The notes below the pieces were generated by a model. That model was given only the letters and a program-made list of their open reading frames with translations, did no database searches and was not told the origin of the DNA. A stretch of 64,000 nucleotides of DNA from Lentzea fradiae (GTDB taxonomy: Bacteria > Actinomycetota > Actinomycetes > Mycobacteriales > Pseudonocardiaceae), in NCBI RefSeq assembly GCF_900100955.1, contig NZ_FNCC01000003.1, forward strand, positions 434,001 through 498,000, in the 5' to 3' direction. This document shows positions 1 to 11,125 of the stretch, piece by piece (within the stretch, counting starts at the first letter, position 1; the number at the start of each line of letters is the position of its first letter). A program made the position numbers and the translations under genes.

Positions 1-413
1 GCGGACGTCGTGCTGGCGGTGATCGGCCCGTCCTGGCTGACCATCACGAGCGTGAACGGCGGACGGTGTCTGGACGACGAACGCGACTGGGTGCGCACCG
101 AGCTGCGGATGGCGTTCCAGCGCGACATGACGGTCGTGCCGGTGCTGCTGGACAACACCCCGCTGCCGACGCCCGACTCGCTTCCGCACGACATCACCCT
201 GCTGAGCCATTCGATGTACTGGCAGGTGCGGCACCGGACGTTCGAGTCCGACGTGCGCGGGCTGATCGCGGAGCTGGACGGGGGCCGTGACGCGGGCAGG
301 CGGCAGTGCCGGGCACCGGCTCCGTCCAGACCAACACCGCGTCGCACGGCGGATCGGTCTACGCCAACCAGGGCGGCAGCTTCACCATCAACCAGACTCC
401 CGGGACCAACTGA
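1..413 (+). CDS. TIR-domain protein, 5' truncated by the window edge, frame break near its end
   Basis: The window opens inside this gene. Reading from base 1, the first ~95 codons give the second half of a TIR domain: a VIGPSW strand, the RCLDDERDWVRTEL segment typical of bacterial TIR proteins, the VVPVLLD strand and a closing helix ending LIAELDG. Bacterial TIR domains are usually NAD-consuming or nucleotide-signalling enzymes in immunity. After about base 290 coding character (GC at codon position 3) moves to another frame, which encodes NTASHGGSVYANQG and stops at 411-413. The original frame stays open to 843, but only as an off-frame shadow of the next gene. So there is either a frameshift (real or a sequencing error) joining the TIR domain to this tail, or the TIR gene ends near 290 and a 35-codon GTG-started ORF (306-413) follows. 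The catalytic Glu cannot be judged because the N-terminus is missing. Confidence 0.6.
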
Positions 414-514
414 TGAAACGTCCGAGAGACTCCGGATCGCATCAGCACAACAACGCGTCCCACGGTGGCAACGTCTTCGCCAACCAGGGCTCCGGCCAGA
501 TGAACGTCCACCAG
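333..514 (+). repeat. Duplicated Asn/Gln/Gly-rich motif in the TIR gene tail and the next protein
   Basis: Two copies, 333-395 and 449-514, encode NTASHGGSVYANQG and NNASHGGNVFANQG, followed by looser N/Q-rich residues (FTINQ and MNVHQ). One copy ends the TIR gene (or a small ORF); the other starts the membrane protein. Short N/Q/G motifs shared between adjacent genes are what known bacterial amyloid signalling pairs look like; that role is an inference here. Confidence 0.6.
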
Positions 515-736
515 GACAACAGCACCGTCAACCACTTCAGGCTCAACCAGCGGAAGTGGACGGGCTGGGCGATCCTCGTGATGCTCGTCGCCGACGTCGT
601 GTTCTTCATCTACGGCGCCACGTCCTACAGCGGCAACCAGGGCGACTCCGGCGACGGCCTGCGGGCCGTGGTCTACCTGCTGATGCTCGGCGTCACGATC
701 ACCCTCGTCCGCCGCTGGTTCCGGCAGAGGCTGTGA
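413..736 (+). CDS. Small two-helix membrane protein with N-terminal NASHGG motif
   Basis: This 107-residue protein begins at the ATG that overlaps the upstream TGA (TGATG), so it is probably translated together with the TIR gene. Residues 1-48 are hydrophilic and rich in His, Asn, Gln and Gly and hold the motif NNASHGGNVFANQG (13-26). Two predicted membrane helices follow, about 51-69 and 84-99, with a short Asn/Gly/Asp loop between them. The C-terminus RRWFRQRL is strongly positive, which by the positive-inside rule puts both ends in the cytoplasm. I recognise no family. The shared motif suggests that it is the membrane partner or effector of the TIR protein, for example a depolarising protein triggered by motif assembly. 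That is inference from gene order and motif identity only. Confidence 0.7.
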   Translation: MKRPRDSGSHQHNNASHGGNVFANQGSGQMNVHQDNSTVNHFRLNQRKWTGWAILVMLVADVVFFIYGATSYSGNQGDSGDGLRAVVYLLMLGVTITLVRRWFRQRL

Positions 737-738
737 CC

Positions 739-770
739 GGGGTGCCGTCCTCGCGCGGGGACGGCACCCC
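739..770. terminator. Hairpin terminator between convergent genes
   Basis: A perfect 12-bp inverted repeat (GGGGTGCCGTCC, complement at 759-770) with an 8-base loop lies between the ends of the membrane protein (+) and the GH8 gene (-). There is no T-tract, as is usual in actinomycetes, and it could serve both strands. Confidence 0.7.
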
Positions 771-776
771 GTCACG

Positions 777-2420
777 TCACGGCACCCAGTGGTTGCCGGT
801 CACCGTGATCATCACCTGCAGCTGGATGCTCGCCGAGAAGTAGCTGCTCGAGTCGATCGGCGTCTGCAGCATCCGGTTCCACAGCGCGTCGAGCCACGCC
901 TGGCTGCCGGGGTCGGTCGTGGCCACGACCGCGAACGGCGCGAAGAACGCGGCGGCGCTGCCACCGGAGATCTGCGTGCCGTCGAGGCGGTAGCCCAGGC
1001 CGATGTTCGCCGGGTTGCCGCCGGTCTTCGCCTTCACCCACGCGTTGAGCTTGCGGGCGGCGGAGAGGGACGACGAGTCGCCGCTGGTCACCGCGTCCGC
1101 GCCGATGCGCCACGGCACGCGGCAGGCGTTCCAGTAGTACTGGCCGTCGTTGGGGCTCTCCAGCACCTCGCCGGAGGCCGGGCGCGGCGAGGAGTTCGTG
1201 TTCTCGACGAAGTCCGGCAGCAGGCCGGTGTTCGGCGCGTAGTCCTGTTGCAGCCGCGTGACCAGGTTCTGGTGGGCGGAGCGGATGGTGTCCCAGGCCG
1301 AGTCGCCGGTGGCCTTGCGGAACGCCCGGAAGTGGTCGGCCATCCAGTCCGACGACCGCGACAGGTAGTAGTAGCGGTCGCCCGCGCCGGTCCAGTCGCC
1401 GAGCTTGAGCAGGTTCGTCGACGGGTTGACCTCGCTGGCCTTGATGGCGTTGATGTGCCGGATCGCCAGCTGCTTGTAGTTGTACGTGCCGGCGCTGCCC
1501 CACTGGCGGTCGGCGAGCAGCAGGCCGTACGCCACGTCCAGGTCGCCGTCCGTCGCGGCGTCACCGCCGTTGACGCTGCGGCAGCTCGTGTCCTGTTCCG
1601 CCGCGAGCAGGTCCGGGTTGATCGACGACGGGTGGTCGATCTTCCACTTCACCAGGCCGTCGAAGATCCTGCGGGCGTCGGGGTCCGCGCCCGCCATCGT
1701 CGCGACGACGACCATGCCGTAGCCCTGGGCCTCGGCGACGTACGGGTGGTCCGCGTCCGGCGAGATCACCTGGTACCAGCCGTTGCCGCAGTTCTGCCGC
1801 AGGAACGCGGACTTCCAGCGCTGGTAGTAGTCCACCACCGCGGCGTCCAAAGTGGACGTGCTGCCGGACGGGCGCAGGACGCCCTGCGCGTACGGCTGCT
1901 GCCTGCTGCCGAACGGGACGCCGACGGTCGGTGTGGGGGTGCCGTCACCGGCGCCGTAGACCTCGAGCTCCCACAGCGAGTAGCCCCACTGCGTGGCGCG
2001 GGCCGTGCCGTAGACGCGCACGTACCGGCCGCTGCCGGACACCGTGAGGTCGTCGATGCCGCCGTCACCGGCGCTGGTCGAGTAGACGTCCGTCCACGCG
2101 GACCCGTCGAGCGACGTCTGCACCCGGTACGCCCTGGCGTAGGCGGTCTCCCAGTTCAGCCGCACCCGGCTCACCGAGTGCACCGACCCGAGGTCGACCC
2201 GGATCCACTCCGGGTCGCGCCCCTCCAGCGACGCCCACCTGGTCGACGGGTTGCCGTCCACCGCCTTGCCCGGTTCGAGGCCCGCCGCCTCGACGGACGA
2301 GGCCACCGTCGTCTTGCCCGCCGACACCAGCGGGTCCGCCGCCGCCGTGGCGCTGACCGTCCCCGCCGCGAGCAGCCCGAGCACCAGCCCGAGCACGCCT
2401 AACTTCGATCTTCCGCCCAT
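777..2420 (-). CDS. Secreted GH8 glycoside hydrolase with discoidin (F5/8 type C) domain
   Basis: The 547-residue product has a signal peptide (about 1-28), then a discoidin/CBM32-like beta-sandwich at about 30-156 (DGNPSTRWAS, WIRVDLG, RYVRVYGT, ELEVYG), a short Thr/Pro linker and a GH8 (alpha/alpha)6 catalytic domain from about 170 to the end. The GH8 acid is probably Glu230 in EAQGYGM, and TDGDLDVAYG (290-299) carries the conserved Asp residues. GH8 enzymes are inverting endo-glycosidases acting on cellulose, beta-glucan, xylan or chitosan; which substrate applies cannot be told from sequence alone. The ATG at 2420 was chosen because the signal peptide starts there and GGCGGG precedes it; a GTG one codon upstream is possible. 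Longer in-frame starts would put the signal peptide inside the protein. Confidence 0.9.
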   Translation of the reverse strand: MGGRSKLGVLGLVLGLLAAGTVSATAAADPLVSAGKTTVASSVEAAGLEPGKAVDGNPSTRWASLEGRDPEWIRVDLGSVHSVSRVRLNWETAYARAYRVQTSLDGSAWTDVYSTSAGDGGIDDLTVSGSGRYVRVYGTARATQWGYSLWELEVYGAGDGTPTPTVGVPFGSRQQPYAQGVLRPSGSTSTLDAAVVDYYQRWKSAFLRQNCGNGWYQVISPDADHPYVAEAQGYGMVVVATMAGADPDARRIFDGLVKWKIDHPSSINPDLLAAEQDTSCRSVNGGDAATDGDLDVAYGLLLADRQWGSAGTYNYKQLAIRHINAIKASEVNPSTNLLKLGDWTGAGDRYYYLSRSSDWMADHFRAFRKATGDSAWDTIRSAHQNLVTRLQQDYAPNTGLLPDFVENTNSSPRPASGEVLESPNDGQYYWNACRVPWRIGADAVTSGDSSSLSAARKLNAWVKAKTGGNPANIGLGYRLDGTQISGGSAAAFFAPFAVVATTDPGSQAWLDALWNRMLQTPIDSSSYFSASIQLQVMITVTGNHWVP

Positions 2421-2435
2421 CACACCCGCCGCCCA

Positions 2436-2456
2436 ATTAGTTAACAAACCTTCCTT
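2436..2456 (-). promoter_or_regulatory. AT-rich upstream element of the GH8 gene
   Basis: An AT-rich patch with the palindrome GTTAAC (2440-2445) and an AGGAAGGTTT half (minus strand) lies 20-35 bases before the GH8 start. It is a plausible promoter or operator for a substrate-induced hydrolase; I cannot assign a regulator. Confidence 0.25.
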
Positions 2457-2509
2457 ATGACGGCACAGTAGGCGGGCACCCACCGCCGGACAAGAGGCGC
2501 GGGACCGAG

Positions 2510-3340
2510 TCAGCCCCAGACCTCGCGCACGGCGTCGGCCACCGAGGCCGCCTGCCGCAGCCCCGCCTCCGCGGCGGGCCTGCGCCGGGCGGGGTCCAGC
2601 ACGTTCTTGCCGATGGCGGTCAGCTCCTCCTGCCCGGGGCTCACGACGATCGACGGCACCCCGAGCTTCGCGGCCTGCGCGGCGGGGGTGGCCACGACGT
2701 TGGCCGACCGGGTCAACGGCGCGACGACGACCACCCGTGAGCACCCGGCCGCGAGGTCGACGTTCGCCACCGAGCGCATACCGCCGTCCATGTACCGGTG
2801 GCCGTCGATGGTCACGGGCGGCCACACCAGCGGCACGGCGCAGCTCGACGCCACGGCCTTCACCAGCGGCACGCCGCTGTCCCGGTCGAACGCGACGAAC
2901 TTACCGGTGGCCGTGTCGACGGCCGTGACCTTCAGCGGCCGCTCCGGCCATTCCTTGATGGACAGACGCCGGTCGAACACCTCCAGCCGCGACTCCTCGG
3001 ACGGCGTGCGGGCCTTCAGCGCGGCACGGCCCAGCCTCGCGCGCTTCGCCGCGGGCGTGCCCGGCATCGCGTAGGAAAGGGCGTACCGCACGAGCATCCA
3101 CGGGGTGAGCCGGGCCGGGAGCTCGCCGTCCGGCGGTTCCAGCTGGCTCTCGTACAGCCCGGCGAGCGGGACGCCGCCCGCGAGCTGCGTCGCCACCACG
3201 GAGCCGGCCGACGTGCCCACCACCAGGTCCGCGTTCGTCAGGTCGACGCCCTGCTGAGACAGGCCGTGCAGAATCCCGATCTCCCAAGCGATCCCGGTGA
3301 CACCGCCACCACCCAGGACCAATGCGCGTTGTCCGGTCAC
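2510..3340 (-). CDS. Patatin-like phospholipase family protein
   Basis: The 276-residue protein is a patatin-fold serine lipase. The oxyanion loop LGGGGVTGIAWEIG is near the N-terminus (9-22), the nucleophile elbow GTSAG lies at about 43-47, and the catalytic Asp is in DGGMRS. Such enzymes use a Ser-Asp dyad to hydrolyse acyl esters of phospholipids or neutral lipids. There is no signal peptide, so it is probably cytoplasmic or peripheral. I chose the GTG at 3340 because AGGATGG sits 6-8 bases upstream; longer readings would enter the leader of the divergent metH gene. The 162 bases between the two starts must hold both promoters. Physiological substrate unknown. Confidence 0.88.
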   Translation of the reverse strand: MTGQRALVLGGGGVTGIAWEIGILHGLSQQGVDLTNADLVVGTSAGSVVATQLAGGVPLAGLYESQLEPPDGELPARLTPWMLVRYALSYAMPGTPAAKRARLGRAALKARTPSEESRLEVFDRRLSIKEWPERPLKVTAVDTATGKFVAFDRDSGVPLVKAVASSCAVPLVWPPVTIDGHRYMDGGMRSVANVDLAAGCSRVVVVAPLTRSANVVATPAAQAAKLGVPSIVVSPGQEELTAIGKNVLDPARRRPAAEAGLRQAASVADAVREVWG

Positions 3341-3402
3341 GGATGACCATCCTATGGAGTGGGACGGGTTCCTGCTCCCTGGTCCGTCTTGGTAACCTCG
3401 GC

Positions 3403-3480
3403 GGCGAAGCCGAGAAGCGCTGCAACAGGCCGTAGTTGCCTGCCACGCTCGGGTTCGCCGGACCACGAACAAGGGCGCTT
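3403..3480 (+). ncRNA. S-adenosylhomocysteine (SAH) riboswitch in the metH leader
   Basis: The leader matches the SAH riboswitch core. Closing stem: GGCGAAGCCGAG (3403-3414) pairs with CTCGGGTTCGCC (3448-3459), one mismatch. It is followed directly by the conserved AAGCGCTGCAAC (consensus AGGAGCGCTGC...). A hairpin CAGGC/GCCTG (3426-3430, 3438-3442) follows, then GCCACGCTCGG (consensus GCCAGGCTCGG). The pseudoknot forms between AAGCGC (3415-3420) and GCGCTT (3475-3480); both strands deviate from the consensus in a compensatory way (A-T replacing G-C). SAH riboswitches turn on genes that remove SAH or recycle homocysteine, which fits metH. The pseudoknot strand ends about 10 bases before the ribosome binding site GGGAG (3491-3495). 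Confidence 0.85.
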
Positions 3481-3500
3481 CCGACCTTTCGGGAGCGCAT

Positions 3501-7073
<3,573 letters not shown>

Positions 7074-7188
7074 CACCTCGGAGACGAGAATGGCACCACC
7101 TGGAACAGGGTGCGTCATCCCGATTCGACATCGGGCGCTGTAGGCTCGCCGCTCTGACATCAATCCACGGTCGAGCCCGAGGTCATCG

Positions 7189-8226
7189 ATGCGAGCTGCG
7201 GCGCTGGTGCTGGGACTGGTGCTGCTGTCGGGCTGCGGCACGGCGGCGCAGTCGAAGCCGCCGCCGCACGTGGGGTTCGTGCTGAAGAGGACGGGCGCGT
7301 CGTTCGCGCAGGAGATGACGAGCGGGTTCCACGAGGGCGTTGGCAGGGCCGGCGGGGTGAACGCGACGGCGGTGGGACCTCCCGGCCAGGACGGGCACCG
7401 CGAGGTGGCGCTGTTCCGCGAGCTGACGAGGTCCGCGCCGGACGGCATCGCCGTGGCCACGTCCGAGCCCGCGCTGATGGCACCGGCCATCGGGGAGGCG
7501 CTCGCCGGGGGCGTCGCGGTCATCGGGGTGGACATGCGGCTCACCGCCAGCTCGCGGGTCCGGCTGCACATCGGTAACGACAACCACGAGCTGGGCGAAA
7601 ATCTTGCTGACGAGCTGATTCGCCGGCTGCCGTCCGACGCGGAGGGAACGGTGGTGCTGGGCAACACCGCGCCGGGGCTGTCCGGTTTCGACGACAGGGC
7701 GGACGGGATCCGGGATCGGTTCGCCGAACGACTGCCGGAAGTGCGGGTGCTGGGGCCGTTCGACACGCAGCGTGACGACGAAGCGAACCGCGACGCGTGG
7801 CGCAGGCTGGTCGCCGCGAACCCCGGTGCCCTCGCGTTCGCCGGGACGGGTGACTGCGACGGGGTCAGCCTCGCCGCGCTGAAGACCGAGAACAGGTCGG
7901 CGAGGTGGCTGGTGGGGGCCTTCGGGGTCGACCAGAGGACGTTGCGGGCGGTGAGGGACGGTGTGATGGTGGCGACCGTCTCACCGGAGCACTACCTGAA
8001 GGGTGCCGTGGCAGGCTGGTTGCTCGCACGGCACGCCGCGCACGGGGCGGCGCTGCCGCAGGGCTGGATCGAGACACCGGGACTCACGGTGACCTCGGCG
8101 AACCTCGACGCGATCCTGCGCAGGCAGGCGTTGGAGAGGTCGCGACGGGACTTCTTCCAGCCGCAGATCGACAGCTTCGTCGAGGATCCGGCGAGCTGGG
8201 TACGACCGTTGGAGCAGGCACGGTGA
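7189..8226 (+). CDS. Sugar-type periplasmic-binding lipoprotein, likely sensor for the GGDEF-EAL protein
   Basis: The 345-residue lipoprotein has a signal peptide with the lipobox LLSGC (Cys about residue 16) and the type I periplasmic-binding (LacI/RbsB-like) fold: VGFVLKR start, PDGIAVA, IGVD in the hinge region, LADELI and LAFAGTGD. Proteins of this class bind sugars or small polar ligands outside the membrane. No ABC permease or ATPase is next to it. Instead its stop codon overlaps the start of a membrane-bound diguanylate cyclase/phosphodiesterase (GTGA overlap), and the C-terminus continues about 40 residues beyond the fold. I infer that it passes a ligand signal to that enzyme rather than feeding an importer. 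The ligand is unknown. Confidence 0.85.
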   Translation: MRAAALVLGLVLLSGCGTAAQSKPPPHVGFVLKRTGASFAQEMTSGFHEGVGRAGGVNATAVGPPGQDGHREVALFRELTRSAPDGIAVATSEPALMAPAIGEALAGGVAVIGVDMRLTASSRVRLHIGNDNHELGENLADELIRRLPSDAEGTVVLGNTAPGLSGFDDRADGIRDRFAERLPEVRVLGPFDTQRDDEANRDAWRRLVAANPGALAFAGTGDCDGVSLAALKTENRSARWLVGAFGVDQRTLRAVRDGVMVATVSPEHYLKGAVAGWLLARHAAHGAALPQGWIETPGLTVTSANLDAILRRQALERSRRDFFQPQIDSFVEDPASWVRPLEQAR

Positions 8227-10145
8227 GCTTTGGGGAGAACCGCGGCACCGCACGGGTGGCCACGGCAGGGCTGACGGTCGGGCTGCTGGTCCTGACCGGG
8301 CTGGCGCTGTGGAGCAGCATCAGCGCGCAGACCACGACCGCGTACGTCCGGCAGCTCAACGAGGCCGGCGAGCGGTGGAGCCGAGTGCTGGAGCACGTCA
8401 ACGTCGCCGACAACGCGCTGAGCGACCTGCGGACGGCGCGGACCGAGCAGACGGTCAGACCGCTCGAGAACTCCGTCGGCGCGGCGCGCGGCGACCTGGA
8501 GTGGCTGAGCGCGAACGGCAGGCCGTCGGACGCCGCCGTGGCGAGCAGGCTGCTGCCGCTCTACGACCAGACGACCGAGACCCTGCGCGGCTTCATCGCG
8601 ACCGGTGACGCGCCGCAGGCCGACCAGGCCGCGCTCGCCCACTCGTCGCTGCGCAGGCAGGTCTCGACGACGATCGGCGCCAACTGGCTCGACACCACCG
8701 AGTACCTGCGCACCGCCGACGAGCAGAACTCCCAGCTGCGGATCGCGCAGATCGTGGCGTTCGCCGTCGACGCGGTCCTGGTCGGGCTGTTCGGCATGGT
8801 GCTGCTCGGCTACCGCCGCAAGCTGCTGCGCCAGGCCGCCAAGAACGAGCACGAGGCGCACCACGACGCCCTCACGGGGCTCGCCAACCGGACGCTGCTC
8901 GCGCGCCGGATGGAGCAGGCCGTGGCGAAGGCGCGCAAGAAGGACGAGGCGCTGGCGCTGCTGATCGTCGACCTCGACCGGTTCAAGGAGGTCAACGACT
9001 CGCTCGGCCACCACAGCGGCGACCTGCTGCTGCGCCAGGTGGCGAACCGCCTGTCGTGGGCCGTGCGCGACACCGACCTGGTGGCGCGGCTGGGCGGCGA
9101 CGAGTTCGCGGTGCTGCTGCCCGGCGTCGGCTCGGCCGAGAACGCCACGATGGTCGCGGAGAAGATCCTGACGGCGCTGGCCATGCCGGTCACGCTGGAG
9201 GGCCTGGAGCTGGAGGTCGCGGGCAGCGTCGGCGTGGCGCTGTGCCCCGCGGACTCCGGCGACGGTGCCGAGCTGCTGCGGCACGCGGACAGCGCGATGT
9301 ACGCGGCCAAGCGCGACAAGTCCGGTGTGGCCGTCTACGACGCGCGCCTGCACGAACGCGGCGCCACGCACCTGACGGCCGTGACGGAGCTGCGGCACGC
9401 GATCGACCGCGGCGAGCTGTTCCTGCACTACCAGCCCAAGGCGCTGGCCGACACGGGCGCGGTGTGCGGCGTCGAGGCGCTCGCCCGCTGGAACCACCCG
9501 ACGCGCGGCCTCGTCCGTCCCGACGAGTTCATCCCGGTCGCGGAGGAGAACGGCCTCATCGAGCCGCTCACCCGGTACGTGATCGACGCGGCCCTGCGCC
9601 AGTGCCGGGCCTGGTCGGACGCGGGCTGGGAGGTGCCGGTGTCGGTGAACGTGGGCGCCGCGTGCCTGCACCACACCGAGTTCCCCGGCGACGTGGCCGA
9701 CCTGATCAAGCGGCACGGCCTGCCCGCCAGGCTGCTGACTCTGGAGATCACCGAGTCGGCGATCATCTCCGACCCCGACCGCGCGGTGGAGGTGCTGCGC
9801 GGCCTGACCGAGCTGGGCGTGCGGCTGTCGATCGACGACTTCGGCACCGGCTACTCGTCGATCTCGTACCTGCGCAGCATGCGGGTGCACGAGATGAAGC
9901 TCGACCGGTCGTTCGTCACGCACATGTGCACCGACGCGGGCGACAGCGCCATCGTGCACGCGCTGGTGGCGCTGGCCCGCAACTTCGGCCTCCAGGCCGT
10001 GGCGGAGGGCGTGGAGGACCAGGACACCTGGACGGCGCTCGCCGAGGCGGGCTGCGACGTGGTGCAGGGCTACTTCCTCAGCGAGCCGCTGCCCGCCGAG
10101 GAAGTGGTGGCCTGGCTGGGTGACCGGGCCGCGGCTCACGCGTAG
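8223..10145 (+). CDS. Membrane-bound GGDEF-EAL c-di-GMP protein
   Basis: The 640-residue protein has an N-terminal membrane helix (~12-31), an extracellular helical stretch of about 140 residues, a second helix (~178-200), then GGDEF and EAL domains. The cyclase site is intact (GGDEF 291-295), and five residues before it is the product-inhibition site RDTD (RxxD). The EAL domain also keeps its catalytic set: EAL (418-420), N in VNVGA, E in ITESAI, DDFGTGYSS, K in KLDRSF and E in AEGVED. So it should be able both to make and to break c-di-GMP, with the balance set by the sensor part. The GTG start overlaps the stop of the binding lipoprotein. In actinomycetes c-di-GMP times development through BldD; a role here is inference. 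Confidence 0.95.
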   Translation: MSFGENRGTARVATAGLTVGLLVLTGLALWSSISAQTTTAYVRQLNEAGERWSRVLEHVNVADNALSDLRTARTEQTVRPLENSVGAARGDLEWLSANGRPSDAAVASRLLPLYDQTTETLRGFIATGDAPQADQAALAHSSLRRQVSTTIGANWLDTTEYLRTADEQNSQLRIAQIVAFAVDAVLVGLFGMVLLGYRRKLLRQAAKNEHEAHHDALTGLANRTLLARRMEQAVAKARKKDEALALLIVDLDRFKEVNDSLGHHSGDLLLRQVANRLSWAVRDTDLVARLGGDEFAVLLPGVGSAENATMVAEKILTALAMPVTLEGLELEVAGSVGVALCPADSGDGAELLRHADSAMYAAKRDKSGVAVYDARLHERGATHLTAVTELRHAIDRGELFLHYQPKALADTGAVCGVEALARWNHPTRGLVRPDEFIPVAEENGLIEPLTRYVIDAALRQCRAWSDAGWEVPVSVNVGAACLHHTEFPGDVADLIKRHGLPARLLTLEITESAIISDPDRAVEVLRGLTELGVRLSIDDFGTGYSSISYLRSMRVHEMKLDRSFVTHMCTDAGDSAIVHALVALARNFGLQAVAEGVEDQDTWTALAEAGCDVVQGYFLSEPLPAEEVVAWLGDRAAAHA

Positions 10146-11071
10146 ACGTCGGTGGCCCGCCAGCGGTCGAGGAACGGTGCCATGAACTCGACCATGGCGG
10201 GCAGCTGGTCCGCGCACGACAGGTAGGCGATGACGCGCAGCGCGGCGACGGCGTTGACGAACCGCAGCACGTCCTCGTCCAGCGTCCGCAGCCCGTTGCG
10301 CTCCGCGCCGCGGTTGTAGGCGGCCTCGTACTCCGACCCGAGCCCGCCGAGGTCCCACTCGACCGGCCCGTAGGTGACCAGCTCGAAGTCGGCGAACAGC
10401 AGACCGCCGGTGCTGCGGAAGACGTTCGCGGGCGGCGAGTCGCCGTGGATCGGCTGCAGCTCGACCCCGGGGAACCGCTTGCGGAACTCGGCCTCGTCGC
10501 TCAGCAGCGGCCCCAGCACCGCCCACTCCCGCTTCGCCCTGGCGAGGTCGTCCGCGGCGACGACGTCCAGCCCTTCCAGCCGTTCCAGGGCGGCGCTGAC
10601 GAACCCCGGTTCCGCCGACGCCATGAACTCCAGCTCGCCGGGGTAGCCCCGCAGCGCCTTGTGCAGGTCGGCGGCCAGCTCCGACTGCGCGAGGTAGTCG
10701 GGCTCGCCGCTCTTGTCCTCCTCGGTGAACTGCCAGAACGTCATGGAGAACCCGTCCGCGAGCACCGGCTCCCGCGGCACGAGGGGACTCGGCGGGACCA
10801 CCGGGACGCGCTGCTCGTGCAGCCACTGCGCCACGGCGAGCTCCTGCCGCTGCTGCCGCGCCTGCGACTCCGGCGTGGTCGTGAACGGCAGCACGGTCGG
10901 GACGCGGACCACCACAGGCGAGGGCACCAGGTGCACCACGACGGAGAACAGCTCGTAGAGCACTTTGCCCTCAGTGATCTCCAGGCCGAGTTCACGCCCC
11001 GCCGCCACGGCCGCGTCCCGTGCGGCGGTGGTGCGCCGGGCGATGTCCTCAGGTGTCGCGAAGGTGGTCAT
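10136..11071 (-). CDS. Aminoglycoside phosphotransferase-family kinase
   Basis: This 311-residue protein has the APH/choline-kinase fold. The catalytic loop reads IHGDSPPANVF (Brenner-type HGDxxxxN, here with Ser-Pro-Pro inserted where D-x-H-x-x-N is common), followed by the metal-binding FADFE. The N-terminal lobe carries VVVRVP, the likely ATP-contacting strand. Family members phosphorylate small molecules such as antibiotics, choline or sugars; many in actinomycetes have no known substrate, and nothing nearby indicates resistance. The gene converges on the GGDEF-EAL gene with a 10-bp overlap of the two ends. Start: ATG at 11071, 55 bases from the divergent NUDIX gene. Confidence 0.8.
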   Translation of the reverse strand: MTTFATPEDIARRTTAARDAAVAAGRELGLEITEGKVLYELFSVVVHLVPSPVVVRVPTVLPFTTTPESQARQQRQELAVAQWLHEQRVPVVPPSPLVPREPVLADGFSMTFWQFTEEDKSGEPDYLAQSELAADLHKALRGYPGELEFMASAEPGFVSAALERLEGLDVVAADDLARAKREWAVLGPLLSDEAEFRKRFPGVELQPIHGDSPPANVFRSTGGLLFADFELVTYGPVEWDLGGLGSEYEAAYNRGAERNGLRTLDEDVLRFVNAVAALRVIAYLSCADQLPAMVEFMAPFLDRWRATDVYA

Positions 11072-11125
11072 GGCGAGATCGTGGCATGGCCTCCCGGTCC
11101 CCCGCAGACCATTTACGGTGGCCCG

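Noticed and set aside
10..843. TIR gene reading on to 843 as one 277-codon ORF
   Set aside because: Beyond ~300 the translation is an off-frame reading of the tail motif and the membrane protein; codon bias is wrong.
7992..10826. Long minus-strand open frame opposite the GGDEF-EAL gene
   Set aside because: Low-complexity Arg/Val/Gly translation with no domain; the plus-strand gene has intact motifs.
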